Shown: positions 21,508 to 31,804 of the stretch, piece after piece
Position numbering within the stretch: the first letter of the stretch is position 1
How the letters are laid out: each line of letters starts with the position of its first letter
Source: Chrysophaeum taylorii
Taxonomy: Eukaryota; Sar; Pelagophyceae; Pelagomonadales; Pelagomonadaceae
Reading direction: 5' to 3'
NCBI GenBank assembly: GCA_029834535.1
Contig: JAQMWT010000006.1
Location: 1-64,000, forward strand
Length of the DNA stretch: 64,000 bases
Notes under the pieces: generated by a model
What the model was told of the DNA's origin: nothing
Seen by the model: only the letters and a program-made list of their open reading frames with translations
Databases searched by the model: none
Program-made: the position numbers and the translations under genes

Positions 21508-21587
21508 GCCTGTGATCCTGGACCGGCTCCTGCCGGCCCAGCCTGGCTCCCATGCCCGGGAGACGGCCGAAGTTAGTTAGTTAGTTA
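21508..21587 (+). mobile_element. Very short (80-bp) 5'-truncated LINE/SINE tail with (TTAG)n
   Basis: TGTGATCCTGGACCGG..., the cCTCCCATG hairpin and TTAG repeats match the 3' end of the LINE at 6861 (opposite strand). An 8-bp target duplication GAACCCGA flanks it (21500-21507 and 21588-21595), proving a separate retrotransposition. Confidence 0.8.
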
Positions 21588-21595
21588 GAACCCGA

Positions 21596-22040
21596 ACCGC
21601 AGCTTGAGTCGACCGACCGGCAAATTGAACTCGACTGCCTTTTGAAGGTACCCACAACGACGACGTCACACGCGGCAGCGGCTACTCTTGCTGCCCCTGA
21701 AATTCGCTACCCAGCAGGGACCGACACACATGTCAGAGGCGAAAGGCGATGATGGCGTGAAACGACTTGTCGCTGTGCAAGGCACGCTTGAGGTCCCTCA
21801 ACAATGCGCGCCCCCAGATACGCAAGAGGTACCAAGGCCACGGAAGACCAATTCCGTGCTCGTTGTCCCCGGGTTTATGTTATGTTTTGTTTTGTTGTGT
21901 GATAGCGGACATCATATTTTTGAGAGCCCGAAAGCGCGCCAGTTGCCACGCCGGCCTTTACTAATATTAAACGTCGCGCGGGTCGACAGACCATATCGAA
22001 AAGAGAGAGTTAACAAAGTCTCGGAGGCTCCTCTTGAAGA
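21596..22040. other. Spacer, no gene recognised
   Basis: Open stretches here are not supported by start context, composition or known motifs. Part is 3' flank of the minus-strand gene ending at 22041. Confidence 0.4.
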
Positions 22041-22322
22041 TCAGATGAGGTCTGGCTTCTTGACTTTGGGCTTGGCGAAATCGTTGAAGGGCTTGCCCGA
22101 GCCATACATGGAGTTGTTGGTCTGGAGCCTGACGCCCGGTATTCGTTCGGCCGCTTGCTTGAGGGCCGCTATCCGATCGCCATAACTTTGTGGTTGGTCG
22201 GGTGCGTAGAGGGACCCCCAGTCGTTGTACCAGTGATTTGAGGCGTCGAGCTCGGTCTTGACGCGAGCCTCCCAGTTTTGGGCGTCGGCGACGAAATTGT
22301 GGTCCTGTTTCGCGGCGTCCAT
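22041..22322 (-). CDS. CIMIP1-like (C20orf85/LLC1) ciliary microtubule inner protein
   Basis: 93 aa. The central pattern NFVADAQNWEARVKTELDAS followed by NHWYNDWGSLY matches the core of the C20orf85/LLC1 family (Nxv.qdeiWk.rv..E..a...Wp.nWGfL). The C-terminal basic tail (YGSGKPFNDFAKPKVKKPDL) is typical of small axonemal proteins. Members sit inside doublet microtubules of motile cilia, so the cell probably builds a flagellum. The match is from memory of the family, and the protein is shorter than the human one (137 aa). It is divergent from the gene at 22400 across 77 bp. Confidence 0.55.
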   Translation of the reverse strand: MDAAKQDHNFVADAQNWEARVKTELDASNHWYNDWGSLYAPDQPQSYGDRIAALKQAAERIPGVRLQTNNSMYGSGKPFNDFAKPKVKKPDLI

Positions 22323-22399
22323 TATTCTTATTATTGTCGCTAAAATATCCTTTTCATATCCGGGTTACGTCACTAAGTCTTCAAAAATAATCACCAGCG

Positions 22400-22756
22400 A
22401 TGAAGAAGACTCGGTTCCAGGTGTGCGCCGAGGCCTTTTGCAAGGACTACTTTGGCGGGTCCTACGACTCGCAGGTGGACGAAAGGATGGCGCTCGGGCC
22501 GTCGCAACGGCGACGGTTTACGGCGACCTTTAGCAAGCCAACGCCCGAGTGCCCCGTGCCGCCGGCAGTTGTCCGCGTCGATTTCGAAGTCGTGCTCGAA
22601 GACGGCGAATGCCGCGTCACCCAGTTCAGAGTCGAAGGCATGAGCCTCTACCTCGACCCATCCACGCCCTTCAACGAGGCTTGGTTCGACGAGGTACGAA
22701 GAGATGACGAAAAGTATTCAGTCGACCGTAGGTTATTCAGCGCAAGCTCGCCTTGA
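22400..22756 (+). CDS. Unidentified 118-aa protein
   Basis: ATG at 22400, TGA at 22754-22756. The protein is mixed alpha/beta: KKTRFQVCAEAFCKDYFGGS, then VVRVDFEVVLEDGECRVTQF and a C-terminal acidic helix (NEAWFDEVRRDDEKYSVDRR). Codon use is strongly GC3-biased, as in the certain genes here. No family recognised. The shared 77-bp promoter region with the CIMIP1-like gene might mean joint regulation. Confidence 0.6.
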   Translation: MKKTRFQVCAEAFCKDYFGGSYDSQVDERMALGPSQRRRFTATFSKPTPECPVPPAVVRVDFEVVLEDGECRVTQFRVEGMSLYLDPSTPFNEAWFDEVRRDDEKYSVDRRLFSASSP

Positions 22757-23686
22757 AGGGCCTCGTCCCTGTCCAAGACGCATTCACCGAGACTCGCATC
22801 CCGCAGTAGGTAGGCGGGCCTTTCATTTTTTTGTTTTGTTTTTTTTTTCCGCGACTCCCGTGGACTTTTTGTCTTTCTGTCTTTCTTTCTTGCTTTCATT
22901 CTTTCTTTCAAAAGCATCGGGGGACGTCTGACCTCTCTCTGGATTTGTGAACAATAATCAGCGTTGCATATTCATCAAGCCCTCCTCATTTCACAACGCA
23001 AGTGCTTTAGAGTGAAGACGTCGCCCTTCGATGGTGAATCTCTGGTGATGTTAACGCCTGGTAGTCAACAAGCAATTATTTATTCTTCGTTAACACTGCG
23101 CGCGCCGGTCCCCGTCGCCCCGCCGATCTCTGTTCCCGCCGTCCGCTGGCGTTCAGGTCTGGTGCTCTTTTTTGCGGCACATTCGCGTTTTGATGCGAAG
23201 GAGCGAGCTGCTCGTCCACACATTTAGCGTGTTATCCCCTCCCGTCAGCATCGACGACGCCTCTTAAAACCGGCACGTTCTTGCGTTCATCATCCAATTT
23301 GCGAACTCCGCCTGTGCATCTTCCTCCAGCTCTAGCTCCACCTCGAGCTCCCCAGACGGGGGTCTGTTAGGTGACTACCCCCCCTCTCTTAGCCGTTTTT
23401 TAAAGACGACCAGCAACCGGATTATTAATCCTTTGGTTGAAAAACTAGCCCTCTCGAAGGGAGGAGGGTGTTTTCCCAATACTCTTCGGGTGTTGATTTT
23501 AATAATGCGTGCGCGAAACCGTCGTCGCCAGTCTGTGTCTGTCTTGTCAGTCTTCCGAATTTTCTTTTTAGTTCAAACGAAAGAAGATTAAGAAGAACAA
23601 GCCGTAATGTAGGGAAAAAGCACTAATAATGCAGGGAACAAGAAAAAAGATTACGAGAAAAAAAGCCGAAACGTAGAGGGAATGTC
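22757..23686. other. Spacer with T-rich tract and a dispersed-repeat end
   Basis: 22826-22915 is T/C-rich (ttttgtttttttttt, ctttctttctt). At 23431-23465 the block ccttTGGTTGAAAAACTAGCC is one of three in the window (also 48200 and 52790). A following segment (gcgcgaaaccgtcgtcgccag, 23512) matches 48715. These are pieces of a dispersed DNA repeat. No gene recognised. Confidence 0.5.
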
Positions 23687-23998
23687 GTGGTGCACGAAAC
23701 GCGGCGATGCCCGCCGCCGGATTTGCGCGTCTTTCTTCTTTCCGCGCACAGTGCTTTGAAAAGAAACTGGTATTGCACTGTTCTCACCCAGGAGTGGAAT
23801 GGCGACGAGAAAATATACAGTCGCACCGTTCGCACGTGGAAGGGCGGCGCTCGTCGCGAAGCCGCGTTTGCCGGAGAGGAGGATGTGGCGATGCTACTTG
23901 AGAGCGTGAACGCGAGGGCAATTGGCGTAGTCACGAGCAGCGGCGTCACGAGCGCTTTGAACAAGCACAAGGCGACGACGACGAGGACGCCTTTCTAA
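23687..23998 (+). CDS. Possible small protein or exon, about 100 aa
   Basis: The frame opens after a TAG at about 23675 and runs to TAA at 23996-23998 without an ATG near its start (first codons are GTG GTG). It could be an internal/last exon. The second half looks coding: RNWYCTVLTQEWNGDEKIYS, then AAFAGEEDVAMLLESVNARA and IGVVTSSGVTSALNK. No family recognised. A poly-T run of about 17 follows at 24014. Confidence 0.35.
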   Translation: MVHETRRCPPPDLRVFLLSAHSALKRNWYCTVLTQEWNGDEKIYSRTVRTWKGGARREAAFAGEEDVAMLLESVNARAIGVVTSSGVTSALNKHKATTTRTPF

Positions 23999-24110
23999 TT
24001 AATAATAATAAGATTTTTTTTTTTTTTTTCAACGAACCAAAGCCCCAGCCCTAATATTCGTGCGAACTTGACTACTGTGTACTTCGTAGGTGGTCTCTTC
24101 GCAACAAAGA

Positions 24111-25640
24111 ATGGAAGTAGTCGACCAGATCAAGGATGCGTGCCGGGAACACTACCTCCAGGTGTTGAGCCAGCTCGCGTCGCCGCCGCGGCTGCAGTAC
24201 GCCATCGAGGAACTCGGGCCGCGCGAGTTTACGTTCGGCGGACGGAGTGTGAGGCGGCGCGACTCGAAGGTCCTGAACGAGCGAGGGCATTCGATCGCTT
24301 TTTCGGTATGGGAGCCTCCTGCCCCCCGGGGTATGGTGGTTTACGTGCCCGACGCCCTCGACTGCCGGTCCTCGGTGGTGGACGTGCTCGCGCCAATTCT
24401 GGCCGCCGGGTGCGCGTGTTGCGCGCTCGACACGACCGGGTGCGGGTCGTCCGAGGGCCGGCACGTGACTATTGGATACTTCGAGCGATACGACGTCGCC
24501 TGTGTCGTGTCTGAGTTGGGAGAGTACGAGACCGTGGTGGCGATGGGCCGGGGGTCGGGGGCCGTGGCGGCGTTGCTGTTCGCGGACTCTCGCGATCACG
24601 ATTCGAGACTGCGGAGTCGAAACGAACGTCTAGTCAGAATTCCGTGCCTTCCCGGGATCGATGGGGCCGTGTTTGAGAAAGCCTCGCGGATGTACATGGT
24701 CAGCAAACCACCCCTGAGGGTATCTCGCGTCGAGCCGGGGTCGTCGGCGGATAGGGCTGGAATCTTGGTCGGCGACGTCGTCGCGGGCGTAGACGACGAG
24801 GCGATGCTTCCTCATACTCACGACGAGCTCGAGGCTGCGTTCGCGTGGCGTGCCGCAGCCCGCCGCGAGGCGACTCTCTGGGTCGCGCGCCGGGAAGGTC
24901 TGGAAGAGCGCGACCTCGAGCGCTGCTCTTCGCGAAAGTTGTCTCTCGTCGTGCTCGACGCGCCGTGGACGACTGTCGGGGCGCTCGTCTGGGACCTCGT
25001 AGGCCGGGTGATGGACCGGCCCTCGCGGATCTGGAGTCCTCTCGTTTCGGCCTCGCTCTCGATCGTCCTCCACTCCCTACAGAAAAGATCCCTCGCCGAT
25101 TTGGGGGCAATCGACGCTCGCGTGTCTGCGCGTCGCGCTTCGGTTCCGGTGCTCGTAATGGTCGACAACAGCCATCCCGTCCTCGCGCCCGACCAGGCCC
25201 AGGAAGTTGCGAGCTACGCGCCCGCCGCGACGGTCGTCGACTACGACGGACCGAGGTCCCTCCGCGAAGCCGCCCTTCCGTCGGGGGGGAACGCTTTTTT
25301 TCTCGGGTTTGATCCGCAAGAAACAGCACACGATTCGACGGCGGCGGCGGCGGCGGCGGATCGACCCCCCCTCCGCTCCGACGACGCGAGGCGAGCGATC
25401 TTCGACGCCCTCCAGGATACGTGTTTCGACTACGACGAGGAGGAAAGAGAGAGTTCATCATCGGCTTGCTCGGCGGCGCTCGCCGCGCTGGCGCACCCGT
25501 GGTCGGCGGATCTCGAGGCATCCCGCCGCGACCACGAAAAGCGCCGCGACCTCCTCGTCCGCCGACCCCAGGGGGATCTCGTCTCCTCGAGAAATTCTCG
25601 CGGGGAAGGCGCCTTCCCCCCCCCCCCTACGAGCTACTAG
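24111..25640 (+). CDS. Alpha/beta hydrolase with an inserted PDZ domain
   Basis: 509 aa from ATG 24111 (an upstream GTG in frame is not needed). Hydrolase fold: strand GMVVYVPDA (residues 74-82), the [13 protein letters not shown] loop (104-115, as in D.rGhG.S.G), and a nucleophile elbow [13 protein letters not shown] (145-157) with the expected Ser149. Residues about 196-262 form a PDZ-like domain inserted in the lid position: [20 protein letters not shown], then DVVAGVDDE. Fold strands resume with [10 protein letters not shown] and [20 protein letters not shown], which supplies the acid/His region. Ala- and acidic-rich tail. The substrate is unknown. Serine hydrolase activity is inferred. 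Its stop lies 26 bp before the next ATG. Confidence 0.75.
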   Translation: MEVVDQIKDACREHYLQVLSQLASPPRLQYAIEELGPREFTFGGRSVRRRDSKVLNERGHSIAFSVWEPPAPRGMVVYVPDALDCRSSVVDVLAPILAAGCACCALDTTGCGSSEGRHVTIGYFERYDVACVVSELGEYETVVAMGRGSGAVAALLFADSRDHDSRLRSRNERLVRIPCLPGIDGAVFEKASRMYMVSKPPLRVSRVEPGSSADRAGILVGDVVAGVDDEAMLPHTHDELEAAFAWRAAARREATLWVARREGLEERDLERCSSRKLSLVVLDAPWTTVGALVWDLVGRVMDRPSRIWSPLVSASLSIVLHSLQKRSLADLGAIDARVSARRASVPVLVMVDNSHPVLAPDQAQEVASYAPAATVVDYDGPRSLREAALPSGGNAFFLGFDPQETAHDSTAAAAAADRPPLRSDDARRAIFDALQDTCFDYDEEERESSSSACSAALAALAHPWSADLEASRRDHEKRRDLLVRRPQGDLVSSRNSRGEGAFPPPPTSY

Positions 25641-25666
25641 TTAAAAAAAAAATCAATCACACACAC

Positions 25667-27367
25667 ATGGTGGAAGCTGCGATCAAGCGCGCGCGCGTGT
25701 CGGCGCTGCCCTCGGGCGAGAGGTACGAGAAATCGTACGCGCACCGCGATAGCGTGCGGCTGGTGGTGGGGTGCGATGGAGGTGTTCTCGCGACCGCGTC
25801 TAGGGACGGTCGGCTCAAGCTGTGGAAGAAGATGCGAAAGGGCATCGAGTTCGTGAAGGAATTCCATGCCCACGTCGGGTGTGTGAGATCCGCGTGCGCG
25901 AAGAACGGGTTCCTCTGCACCTTGGGGCAGCACGACGCGAAAGTGTACGACGTGCGGGCCTTCGACATGGTGCGCATCCTGCGGCTCGCGCCGTTCGAAG
26001 CTACCGCGTGCGTTTTCCTGGGGCGGCACGCTCTGGACTTCCGCCTCGCGATCGGGGGCGCCGACGGTACCGTCAAGTTTTTCTCGTCCTCCTTCGACCT
26101 GGTGAAGGAAGTGTCGCTGCACTCGCCCTCGTCGATCGCGTGCGCGGGCGCGGGAGAGTCGTTCGCCGTGTCTGCCGACGCGAGAGGCGTGATAGAGTAT
26201 TGGGACGGCGAGGGCCGCTTTCCGCCGCACGTTCGCTTCCGGCACAAGGTCGAGACCGATCTCTACGCTCTGGCCAAGGCCAAAGTCCAGCCCGTGGCCA
26301 TCGAGGTGTCGGCGTCGCATTTTTCCGTTACGGCGAAAGATTCGCGCGTTCGCGTCTTCGAGCTCTCGACGGGAAAACTCGTCCTCGATATCGACGCCTC
26401 CAAAGCAGGAGCAGCAGCAGAGGGAGACGGCCTGCTGGCCGGCAAGCGACGCGAATTGGAGACGCGGGTGTCCGAGGAGGGAGACGCATGGTGGAACGCG
26501 CCGTTCGACGAGACCGGCTCGATGATCTCGTTCGGGTCTGCCGCGGGCGTAACCGTCGCCGGAATCGACGGCGACATCGTCAAGGTCTTGGGCGCCGCCG
26601 AAACTGCAGACAGGTACCTCGGGCTCGCCCTATTGCAGCAGCAGAGTGGCGCTACCGAAGACTTGCAGCTCGAGCATTCGCTGGCGGCCGCGCGCGGCGA
26701 GCCGCTCGAAGTGTCGCCGCCGTCGTCGGAGGGAGATGAGCCCGTGCTCGCCGCGACGGCGCTCGGCAGGAAACGGTTTTATTTGTTTACGACGCGCGAG
26801 CCGCCGGACGACAGGGACGTCCGGAACGAAGCCCCCACGGCCCTCGAACAGCAGCGGGGGAAGCGGGCGCGAGCGACGGTTTCGAACGACCGGGCAACCC
26901 TCAGGACGACCAAAGGCGACATTCGAGTGAGATTGTTTCCGAGCGAGTGCCCCAAGACGTGCGAGAATTTTGCCACGCACGCGCGAGCCGGCTACTACGA
27001 CGGGCTCATCTTCCACCGCGTCATCAAGGGATTCATGCTCCAGACGGGGGATCCCGACGGCGACGGCACGGGCGGGGTCTCGATTTGGGGGGGGGATTTC
27101 GAGGACGAGATCCGACCCTCGCTCAAGCACGACCGGCCCTTTGTCGTGTCCATGGCCAACGCGGGCCCGAATACCAACGGATCTCAGTTTTTCATAACCA
27201 CCGTCCCGACGCCCTGGCTCGACGGAAAGCACACCGTCTTCGGCCGCGTCACGGCCGGCATGGACACCTGCACTTTAATCGAAAACGTCAAGACGGACCG
27301 CTTCGACAAACCCAAGGAGGACGTCAAGATCCTCTCGATTGACCTATCTTCTTCTTCTTCTTCTTAA
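25667..27367 (+). CDS. PPWD1: WD40-repeat cyclophilin (peptidyl-prolyl isomerase), PPWD1-like
   Basis: 566 aa. N-terminal half: WD40 repeats beginning [20 protein letters not shown] and [20 protein letters not shown], as in human PPWD1. C-terminal cyclophilin domain at residues about 411-560: [20 protein letters not shown] with the catalytic Arg, [38 protein letters not shown]. All key isomerase residues are present. PPWD1 is a spliceosome-associated nuclear isomerase, and a similar role is expected. Slightly shorter than human (646 aa), with Ser-rich end. Only 26 bp separate it from the upstream gene, and its TAA overlaps the stop of the convergent REX1-B gene. Confidence 0.93.
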   Translation: MVEAAIKRARVSALPSGERYEKSYAHRDSVRLVVGCDGGVLATASRDGRLKLWKKMRKGIEFVKEFHAHVGCVRSACAKNGFLCTLGQHDAKVYDVRAFDMVRILRLAPFEATACVFLGRHALDFRLAIGGADGTVKFFSSSFDLVKEVSLHSPSSIACAGAGESFAVSADARGVIEYWDGEGRFPPHVRFRHKVETDLYALAKAKVQPVAIEVSASHFSVTAKDSRVRVFELSTGKLVLDIDASKAGAAAEGDGLLAGKRRELETRVSEEGDAWWNAPFDETGSMISFGSAAGVTVAGIDGDIVKVLGAAETADRYLGLALLQQQSGATEDLQLEHSLAAARGEPLEVSPPSSEGDEPVLAATALGRKRFYLFTTREPPDDRDVRNEAPTALEQQRGKRARATVSNDRATLRTTKGDIRVRLFPSECPKTCENFATHARAGYYDGLIFHRVIKGFMLQTGDPDGDGTGGVSIWGGDFEDEIRPSLKHDRPFVVSMANAGPNTNGSQFFITTVPTPWLDGKHTVFGRVTAGMDTCTLIENVKTDRFDKPKEDVKILSIDLSSSSSS

Positions 27368-27900
27368 TAGTCTTCTATCACGGTGGTGGTGGTTTCGGCG
27401 CGGAGGTCCTCGAGGGCCGCGTTGATGGTCTCCACGACCTGTCGTATCTGGACCTCGTACTCGTCGTCGTCGTCGTCGTCGTTGGGGGTAATTATTGCTT
27501 GGTCTTCCCCTTGCCGGAACGCCGCGAGGTGCCTCGCGGCGGTGAGGTGGAGCTTTCTCTCCTCGGCGAGCTGAAGCGCGCGCACGCAATCCCCCGCGAC
27601 CCCGAGCCCTCGTCCCCGGAGCTCGGCCTCGGCGGCGTTGATAGCCCTCGACACAATATCGAAGTCCCCCGTCACGCGCCGGCATCCGTTCGCATAGTAC
27701 GCCTCGCCGGCAACCAAGCCGCGTTCCAGAACGGAATCCCAGTCCGCGTACACGTCCACGCGCACGCGCTGGAGGTGCTCGACGCGGGCCGCCACCTCGC
27801 GCACCGTCCTTCCTTCGAGCTCGACATTTTCGACAGTCCGGTTCGCCTCCTTGGCTTTGACGTGCTTCGCCAAGATCTCGATGGCTGCCGCAGGGTCCAT
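27364..27900 (-). CDS. REX1-B-type DNA repair protein
   Basis: 178 aa. It matches the REX1-B family (Chlamydomonas REX1; DNA_repr_REX1B) in layout: an N-terminal helix with [20 protein letters not shown], the central [20 protein letters not shown], then [20 protein letters not shown], and a terminal helix [20 protein letters not shown]. An acidic run (DDDDDDE) interrupts before the last helix. The family is small, all-helical and linked to UV/DNA-damage repair in Chlamydomonas. The molecular role is unknown. The stop TAA (27364-27366) overlaps the stop of PPWD1 on the other strand. Start ATG at 27900, 54 bp from the divergent SAM gene. Confidence 0.8.
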   Translation of the reverse strand: MDPAAAIEILAKHVKAKEANRTVENVELEGRTVREVAARVEHLQRVRVDVYADWDSVLERGLVAGEAYYANGCRRVTGDFDIVSRAINAAEAELRGRGLGVAGDCVRALQLAEERKLHLTAARHLAAFRQGEDQAIITPNDDDDDDEYEVQIRQVVETINAALEDLRAETTTTVIEDY

Positions 27901-27953
27901 AAATAAATAACCCTTATTATTGTACGTTGAAGCTCTCTAGAAGTGATCAATCG

Positions 27954-28271
27954 ATGTTCGAGGGATCGTGTTCTCAGCCGACGGACGACGCCGCGGGGGC
28001 ATCCTGCGGGATCTTCGGGGGTGGGGGCGGCGCGGCCGACCTCGGGGCGATGACCCTCGACGACTTTCTGGAAAAATTAGACCTCCTCGAGTACAAGGGG
28101 GCTTTCGAGACCGCGGGGGTCTCGGACGTCTCTAGCCTCGCCCGACTCACCGACGCCGACCTCGACTCGTTTAATCTTCGAAAACTCGAGAAACGCAAGC
28201 TTCTCCACCACCTCGCCAAGGCGCGCGGAAATACCGACGCTACCCTGGGGGCCCTCTCCTGCGCGACCTGA
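27954..28271 (+). CDS. Small SAM-domain protein
   Basis: 105 aa from ATG 27954 (upstream TTG in frame ignored). After a Gly-rich linker, residues 35-89 form a sterile alpha motif: LDDFLEKLDLLEYKGAFETA, VSDVSSLARLTDADLDSF, and LRKLEKRKLLHHLAKA, with the usual Leu spacing. SAM domains bind other SAM domains or RNA. No catalytic part is present, so an adaptor role is inferred. It is convergent to the tyrosinase gene across 100 bp, and divergent from REX1-B. Confidence 0.8.
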   Translation: MFEGSCSQPTDDAAGASCGIFGGGGGAADLGAMTLDDFLEKLDLLEYKGAFETAGVSDVSSLARLTDADLDSFNLRKLEKRKLLHHLAKARGNTDATLGALSCAT

Positions 28272-28370
28272 TAATAAAAAAGAAGAGCAACGAACAAATA
28301 TACCCCCCGCCGACGCCCGCCGCCGCCGCGCTTTTTTATGAAGAAATTACTCTGTCTGGTTGTTGTTGTT

Positions 28371-28524
28371 TTATGTCGTCGTCGCCGCCGCCGCCGAGTC
28401 GTCGACGATTTTGTTGCCGGAGCAGCCGGGCCAGTAGGAGAGGGAGTTGTAGACGTAGGTGAGCTTGCCGTCGACGGGGGAGGATATGTTGTGGTAAAAT
28501 TCGCGGTTCGTAAAGAGGGCGGTT

Positions 28525-28560
<36 letters not shown>

Positions 28561-30290
28561 ATATTTAGGTTGTCGAAGGGGAGGAGGTCGTCGATCTTGT
28601 GGCCCGGGCACGTGAGCTCCGCGCACGTCGGGAGGCCCATACCCTCCACCCCCTCCCAGTCGCAGACGATCCCCGTGTCGGAGGCGATGTCTTTCTGGTG
28701 GGTGTAGGCCCACGTTTCGTCCAAGGAGAGGATGCCCTCGCGGGCCGAGATGCGGACGTATTGGAGAAAACGTTCGGCATTCCCGTGGAGGGGCCAAAAG
28801 ACGGGATCCTGCGGCGCGGCGGACGTAAACATTTCCCCGGGAAATCCAACGTGGCAAAACGCGTCCAAGAGCGCCTCGTACGATATGTCTCCCCCTGCTG
28901 ATCCATCGTCTTTCTCGGAATAGAGGTCCCACGAGGAAGCGAACGGCATGGATTCGCCGAGGGCTCCGGTCCGTTCCAACACCTCGTAGGCCGAAGTCGA
29001 ATTGCCGCCGACCCTATCGGGGCACGAGCACATGCATTCCGATTGGGGCGTGTCCCAGCTGCACTTGTCTGGGCACCGGACGTAGCCTTGGCGCCACAGG
29101 AACTTGGAGAAGAGCAACATCTGCGACGTGGAGACCGTCTTGCCTCGAGCCTCGGCGAACTTGTTCCAGACGGGCGAGTTATCGCCCCAGTGTCCCCCAA
29201 CCATTATGTGGACGGGACCGTGGAGCCTGCCGTTGAGGGCCTCGAGCAGCGCCGAGAGCTCGACGTTTCCGGAAACGTCCAAAAAACTCCGAAAATCCTC
29301 GCATTCTGGCAACGCAAAATTTCCGCCGAGCTGGCCGAGGACGTACTCGAACCGCATCACGTACGGGAGCTTGTTGGTGTTCCAGGGGCTGCGAAGAAGT
29401 CCGTAGGGATTGGTGATGTTCGAGTACCTCCTCGCGAGCGTCAGCGCGGGCGTGTACGCCCATATGCCCGAGGATAGGACGTGCGTTTCGTTCGAAGGAT
29501 CTGCGACGCCGAACCAGTCGTCCGCAAAGATGGGGGATTTCTGCCACCCGCGCCGCGTGTGGCCGTAGATTTTCGCGTCGTACACGTAATCCCAATAATG
29601 AGCGGCGGTCGTCGAGTCCACCGCGCGCATCGACTTCTCGAGCTGCCAGGTGATGCCGACGTGGTGGTTCATGATGCCCGCGTCGTCGTGCCAGTGGTCG
29701 CAGTCGCGCTGGGCCGCGCCGTATAAATGTTCCCGGATGAGCCAGTGCGCCGACACGTAGTCGCTTCCGTATTTCGAACGACCCTCGTCGTCGGGCACCG
29801 CGTACAGCGTCCGAAGCGCGTCAAAGTAAGCGGTGCGCTCGGAATCCGCGAGTTCGCGCAGCTCGCGCCGCACGCTCCGGACGGCGATCCTGTCCTCTAC
29901 GACCACCACCTCGTCATCCCCGTACGTGACCCGGAGCTCGTAATCCCCGACCTCGGGAAACGAGATCTCGACCAACGACGCGCCCGCGACGTCGACGACG
30001 CCCTCGACCTCCCACCGCACCTCCCGGTCGCACTCGAGCCGCGTCGGCTGAGACACGTCCGCCAGGTAGGTGTGCGGGTACAGCCCATCTCCAATAGGCC
30101 GCCCGAGCCGCCGTTCGTACGGGTTCGACACGTGCACCACTCGACAGGGTGGGGGGTCGGCGGCGGGACGAACAAGAAGAACAACCTTAAGATTAATAAT
30201 ATTCGTGTCGCCACTCAGGACCGCGGCGAGCACGATGGCGACGCCGAGCCCAACCACCACCACCCTCGTGCTGCTGGCCGCCGCCGCCAT
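28371..30290 (-). CDS. Tyrosinase-type copper protein with N-terminal membrane segment
   Basis: About 639 aa from ATG 30290 (an upstream ATG at 30347 would add 19 residues; the second has the better leader, followed by the hydrophobic VVVVGLGVAIVLAAVLSG). Copper site A: HWLIREHLYG, then DCDHWHDDAGIMNHHVGITW. Site B: HIMVGGHWGD and DPVFWPLHGNAERFLQYV. Cys-rich segments (CPDKCSWDTPQSECMCSCPD) and many N-glycosylation sites suggest a secreted or luminal enzyme anchored by the N-terminal helix. Such enzymes oxidise phenols. Histidine count fits a type-3 copper centre. A poly-Gly run of 12 near the C terminus is coded by a (CCG)n tract. The beta-rich region 100-160 may be an extra Ig-like domain. 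Confidence 0.85.
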
Positions 30291-30412
30291 GCTCGAAGAA
30301 AAAAAATAAATTCCTGCCACAGACACAGACAACCAACGTGATGTCATTTTCGTCTGGTTGCTCTTCTTCTAGTGCCTAATTCATTAATAATGTAACGCCC
30401 GCCCGATATGAT

Positions 30413-31804
30413 ATGAGTCGACGAGAAGTACCCTACGTTGCAAAGTGCCCCGCGGCCTCGGCCGAGGCGATGCAAAGGGTCATCGACAACCAAGTCCGCC
30501 TTTTGCTGGTGGCGACCAACGGACCGACCGCCTTTGTGATCAAGGACGGCGACACCGCGCACCGCGTGCTCGTTGGTGCGCGCCAAACCTGCACCTGCGG
30601 TGCTGCTGCTTCTTCTTCTTCTTCGGTGTTCCGAGATGGAGCCCTCTGCGTCCACATCGCCTTCGTCATGCTCAAGGTCCTCCGGGTCCCGCCGGACAAC
30701 CCCGTCGCCTGGCAGCTCTCGCTCGTCGACGCCGAACTCGAGGCCGCGCTCGCGTCGCGCTTCGCGCTCAGAAAACCTCGCGTCGCCCCAAAAAAAACGA
30801 CGCAGCGGCAAATCGATCCCGAAGAGGTCTGCCCCGTGTGCCTCGACCCCCTCGCGACCGACCTCACCTCCTGCGGGGCCTGCGGCAACTGGATCCATTC
30901 GCGCTGCCTGCTCGACTACGCGTTCCATCGCGACGACGTCGTCGCGTGTCCGCTCTGCCGCGAACCGTGGACATCCTCCGCGCTCGCCGCGCTCCGGAGG
31001 AGGAGGCGCCGGAAGAAACGCCGCCCGCACCACCGCGTTTCCTGCGCCGAGTGCGAGGCACCAATCGTCGGCGACCTCGCGAGGTGCGCCTGGTGTCCGA
31101 TCGACCTGTGCCGCGCCTGCGCTTCGAGCCACGATGCGTCTCATCCGCTCGTGAAAAAAGCGAGACCCGGCGACCAATGGGCAGTCTTTTCCTCTTCTTC
31201 TTCTTCTTCTTCTGCTTCTGCTTCGGGGAGAACCTCTCTCGGCGACCACCTCGCCGCGGCGTTGCCTCCGTCGTCGCCGTCGTCGTCGCGCTCTCGCTGC
31301 GTCGAGTGCTTAGGTCCGGAGGCGAACGCGACCTACTCCTCGTGCGGCCACGCTACCCACCGTGCGTGCGCAGCGCGCGCCATCGACGCCGGCGTCTTCG
31401 AGTGTCCGGCCTGCGCCCAATCGACGGCCCCCGGCCTCCACGCGACGCCGGCTGCCGGGACGCGACCGCTCGCGAGACTCCGGGCCGCGACCCTGCGCCA
31501 CGCCGACCACCAAGCCCGTGTCAGGGCCGCCGAGCACACCTCGGCGCGCAGGGAGGAAGCCCGACGCAAACGGGAGCTCGCCGCGCTCACCGCCGTCCGG
31601 AGAACGCGCGCCCTCGTCGACCAGAAAACTCGCGATGCCCACCACCGCCGCTTGCGCCAGACAGACGCCTCCTCCCTTGGTGGCGGTGGTGGTCCCTTCA
31701 TCCTCGCTGCGACCCGTCTCCTTGCCCCGAGGCCGCCACTCACCTCGCACCCTACTGCCGTCTCCTCCTCGGGTTCGTCGTCGTCGTCGCATCTAATGTA
31801 TTGA
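30413..31804 (+). CDS. ZSWIM2: ZSWIM2-like E3 ubiquitin ligase (SWIM-RING-ZZ-RING)
   Basis: 463 aa. Four zinc modules appear in the order known for ZSWIM2/MEX. SWIM at residues about 60-90 (CTCGAA...CVHIAFVMLKVLRVP). First RING at 140-182 (CPVCLDPLATDLTSCGACGN ... CPLCR). ZZ at 211-247 (CAECEAPIVGDLARCAWCPI ... HPLV). Second RING at 296-334 (CVECLGPEANATYSSCGHAT ... CPACA). An Arg/Lys-rich linker sits between the RING and ZZ. ZSWIM2 in animals is a self-ubiquitinating ligase of testis. A protist homologue is consistent with an old, perhaps flagellum-related, gene. The C-terminal helix is basic and ends in a Ser tail. Divergent from the tyrosinase gene across 122 bp. Confidence 0.88.
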   Translation: MSRREVPYVAKCPAASAEAMQRVIDNQVRLLLVATNGPTAFVIKDGDTAHRVLVGARQTCTCGAAASSSSSVFRDGALCVHIAFVMLKVLRVPPDNPVAWQLSLVDAELEAALASRFALRKPRVAPKKTTQRQIDPEEVCPVCLDPLATDLTSCGACGNWIHSRCLLDYAFHRDDVVACPLCREPWTSSALAALRRRRRRKKRRPHHRVSCAECEAPIVGDLARCAWCPIDLCRACASSHDASHPLVKKARPGDQWAVFSSSSSSSSASASGRTSLGDHLAAALPPSSPSSSRSRCVECLGPEANATYSSCGHATHRACAARAIDAGVFECPACAQSTAPGLHATPAAGTRPLARLRAATLRHADHQARVRAAEHTSARREEARRKRELAALTAVRRTRALVDQKTRDAHHRRLRQTDASSLGGGGGPFILAATRLLAPRPPLTSHPTAVSSSGSSSSSHLMY

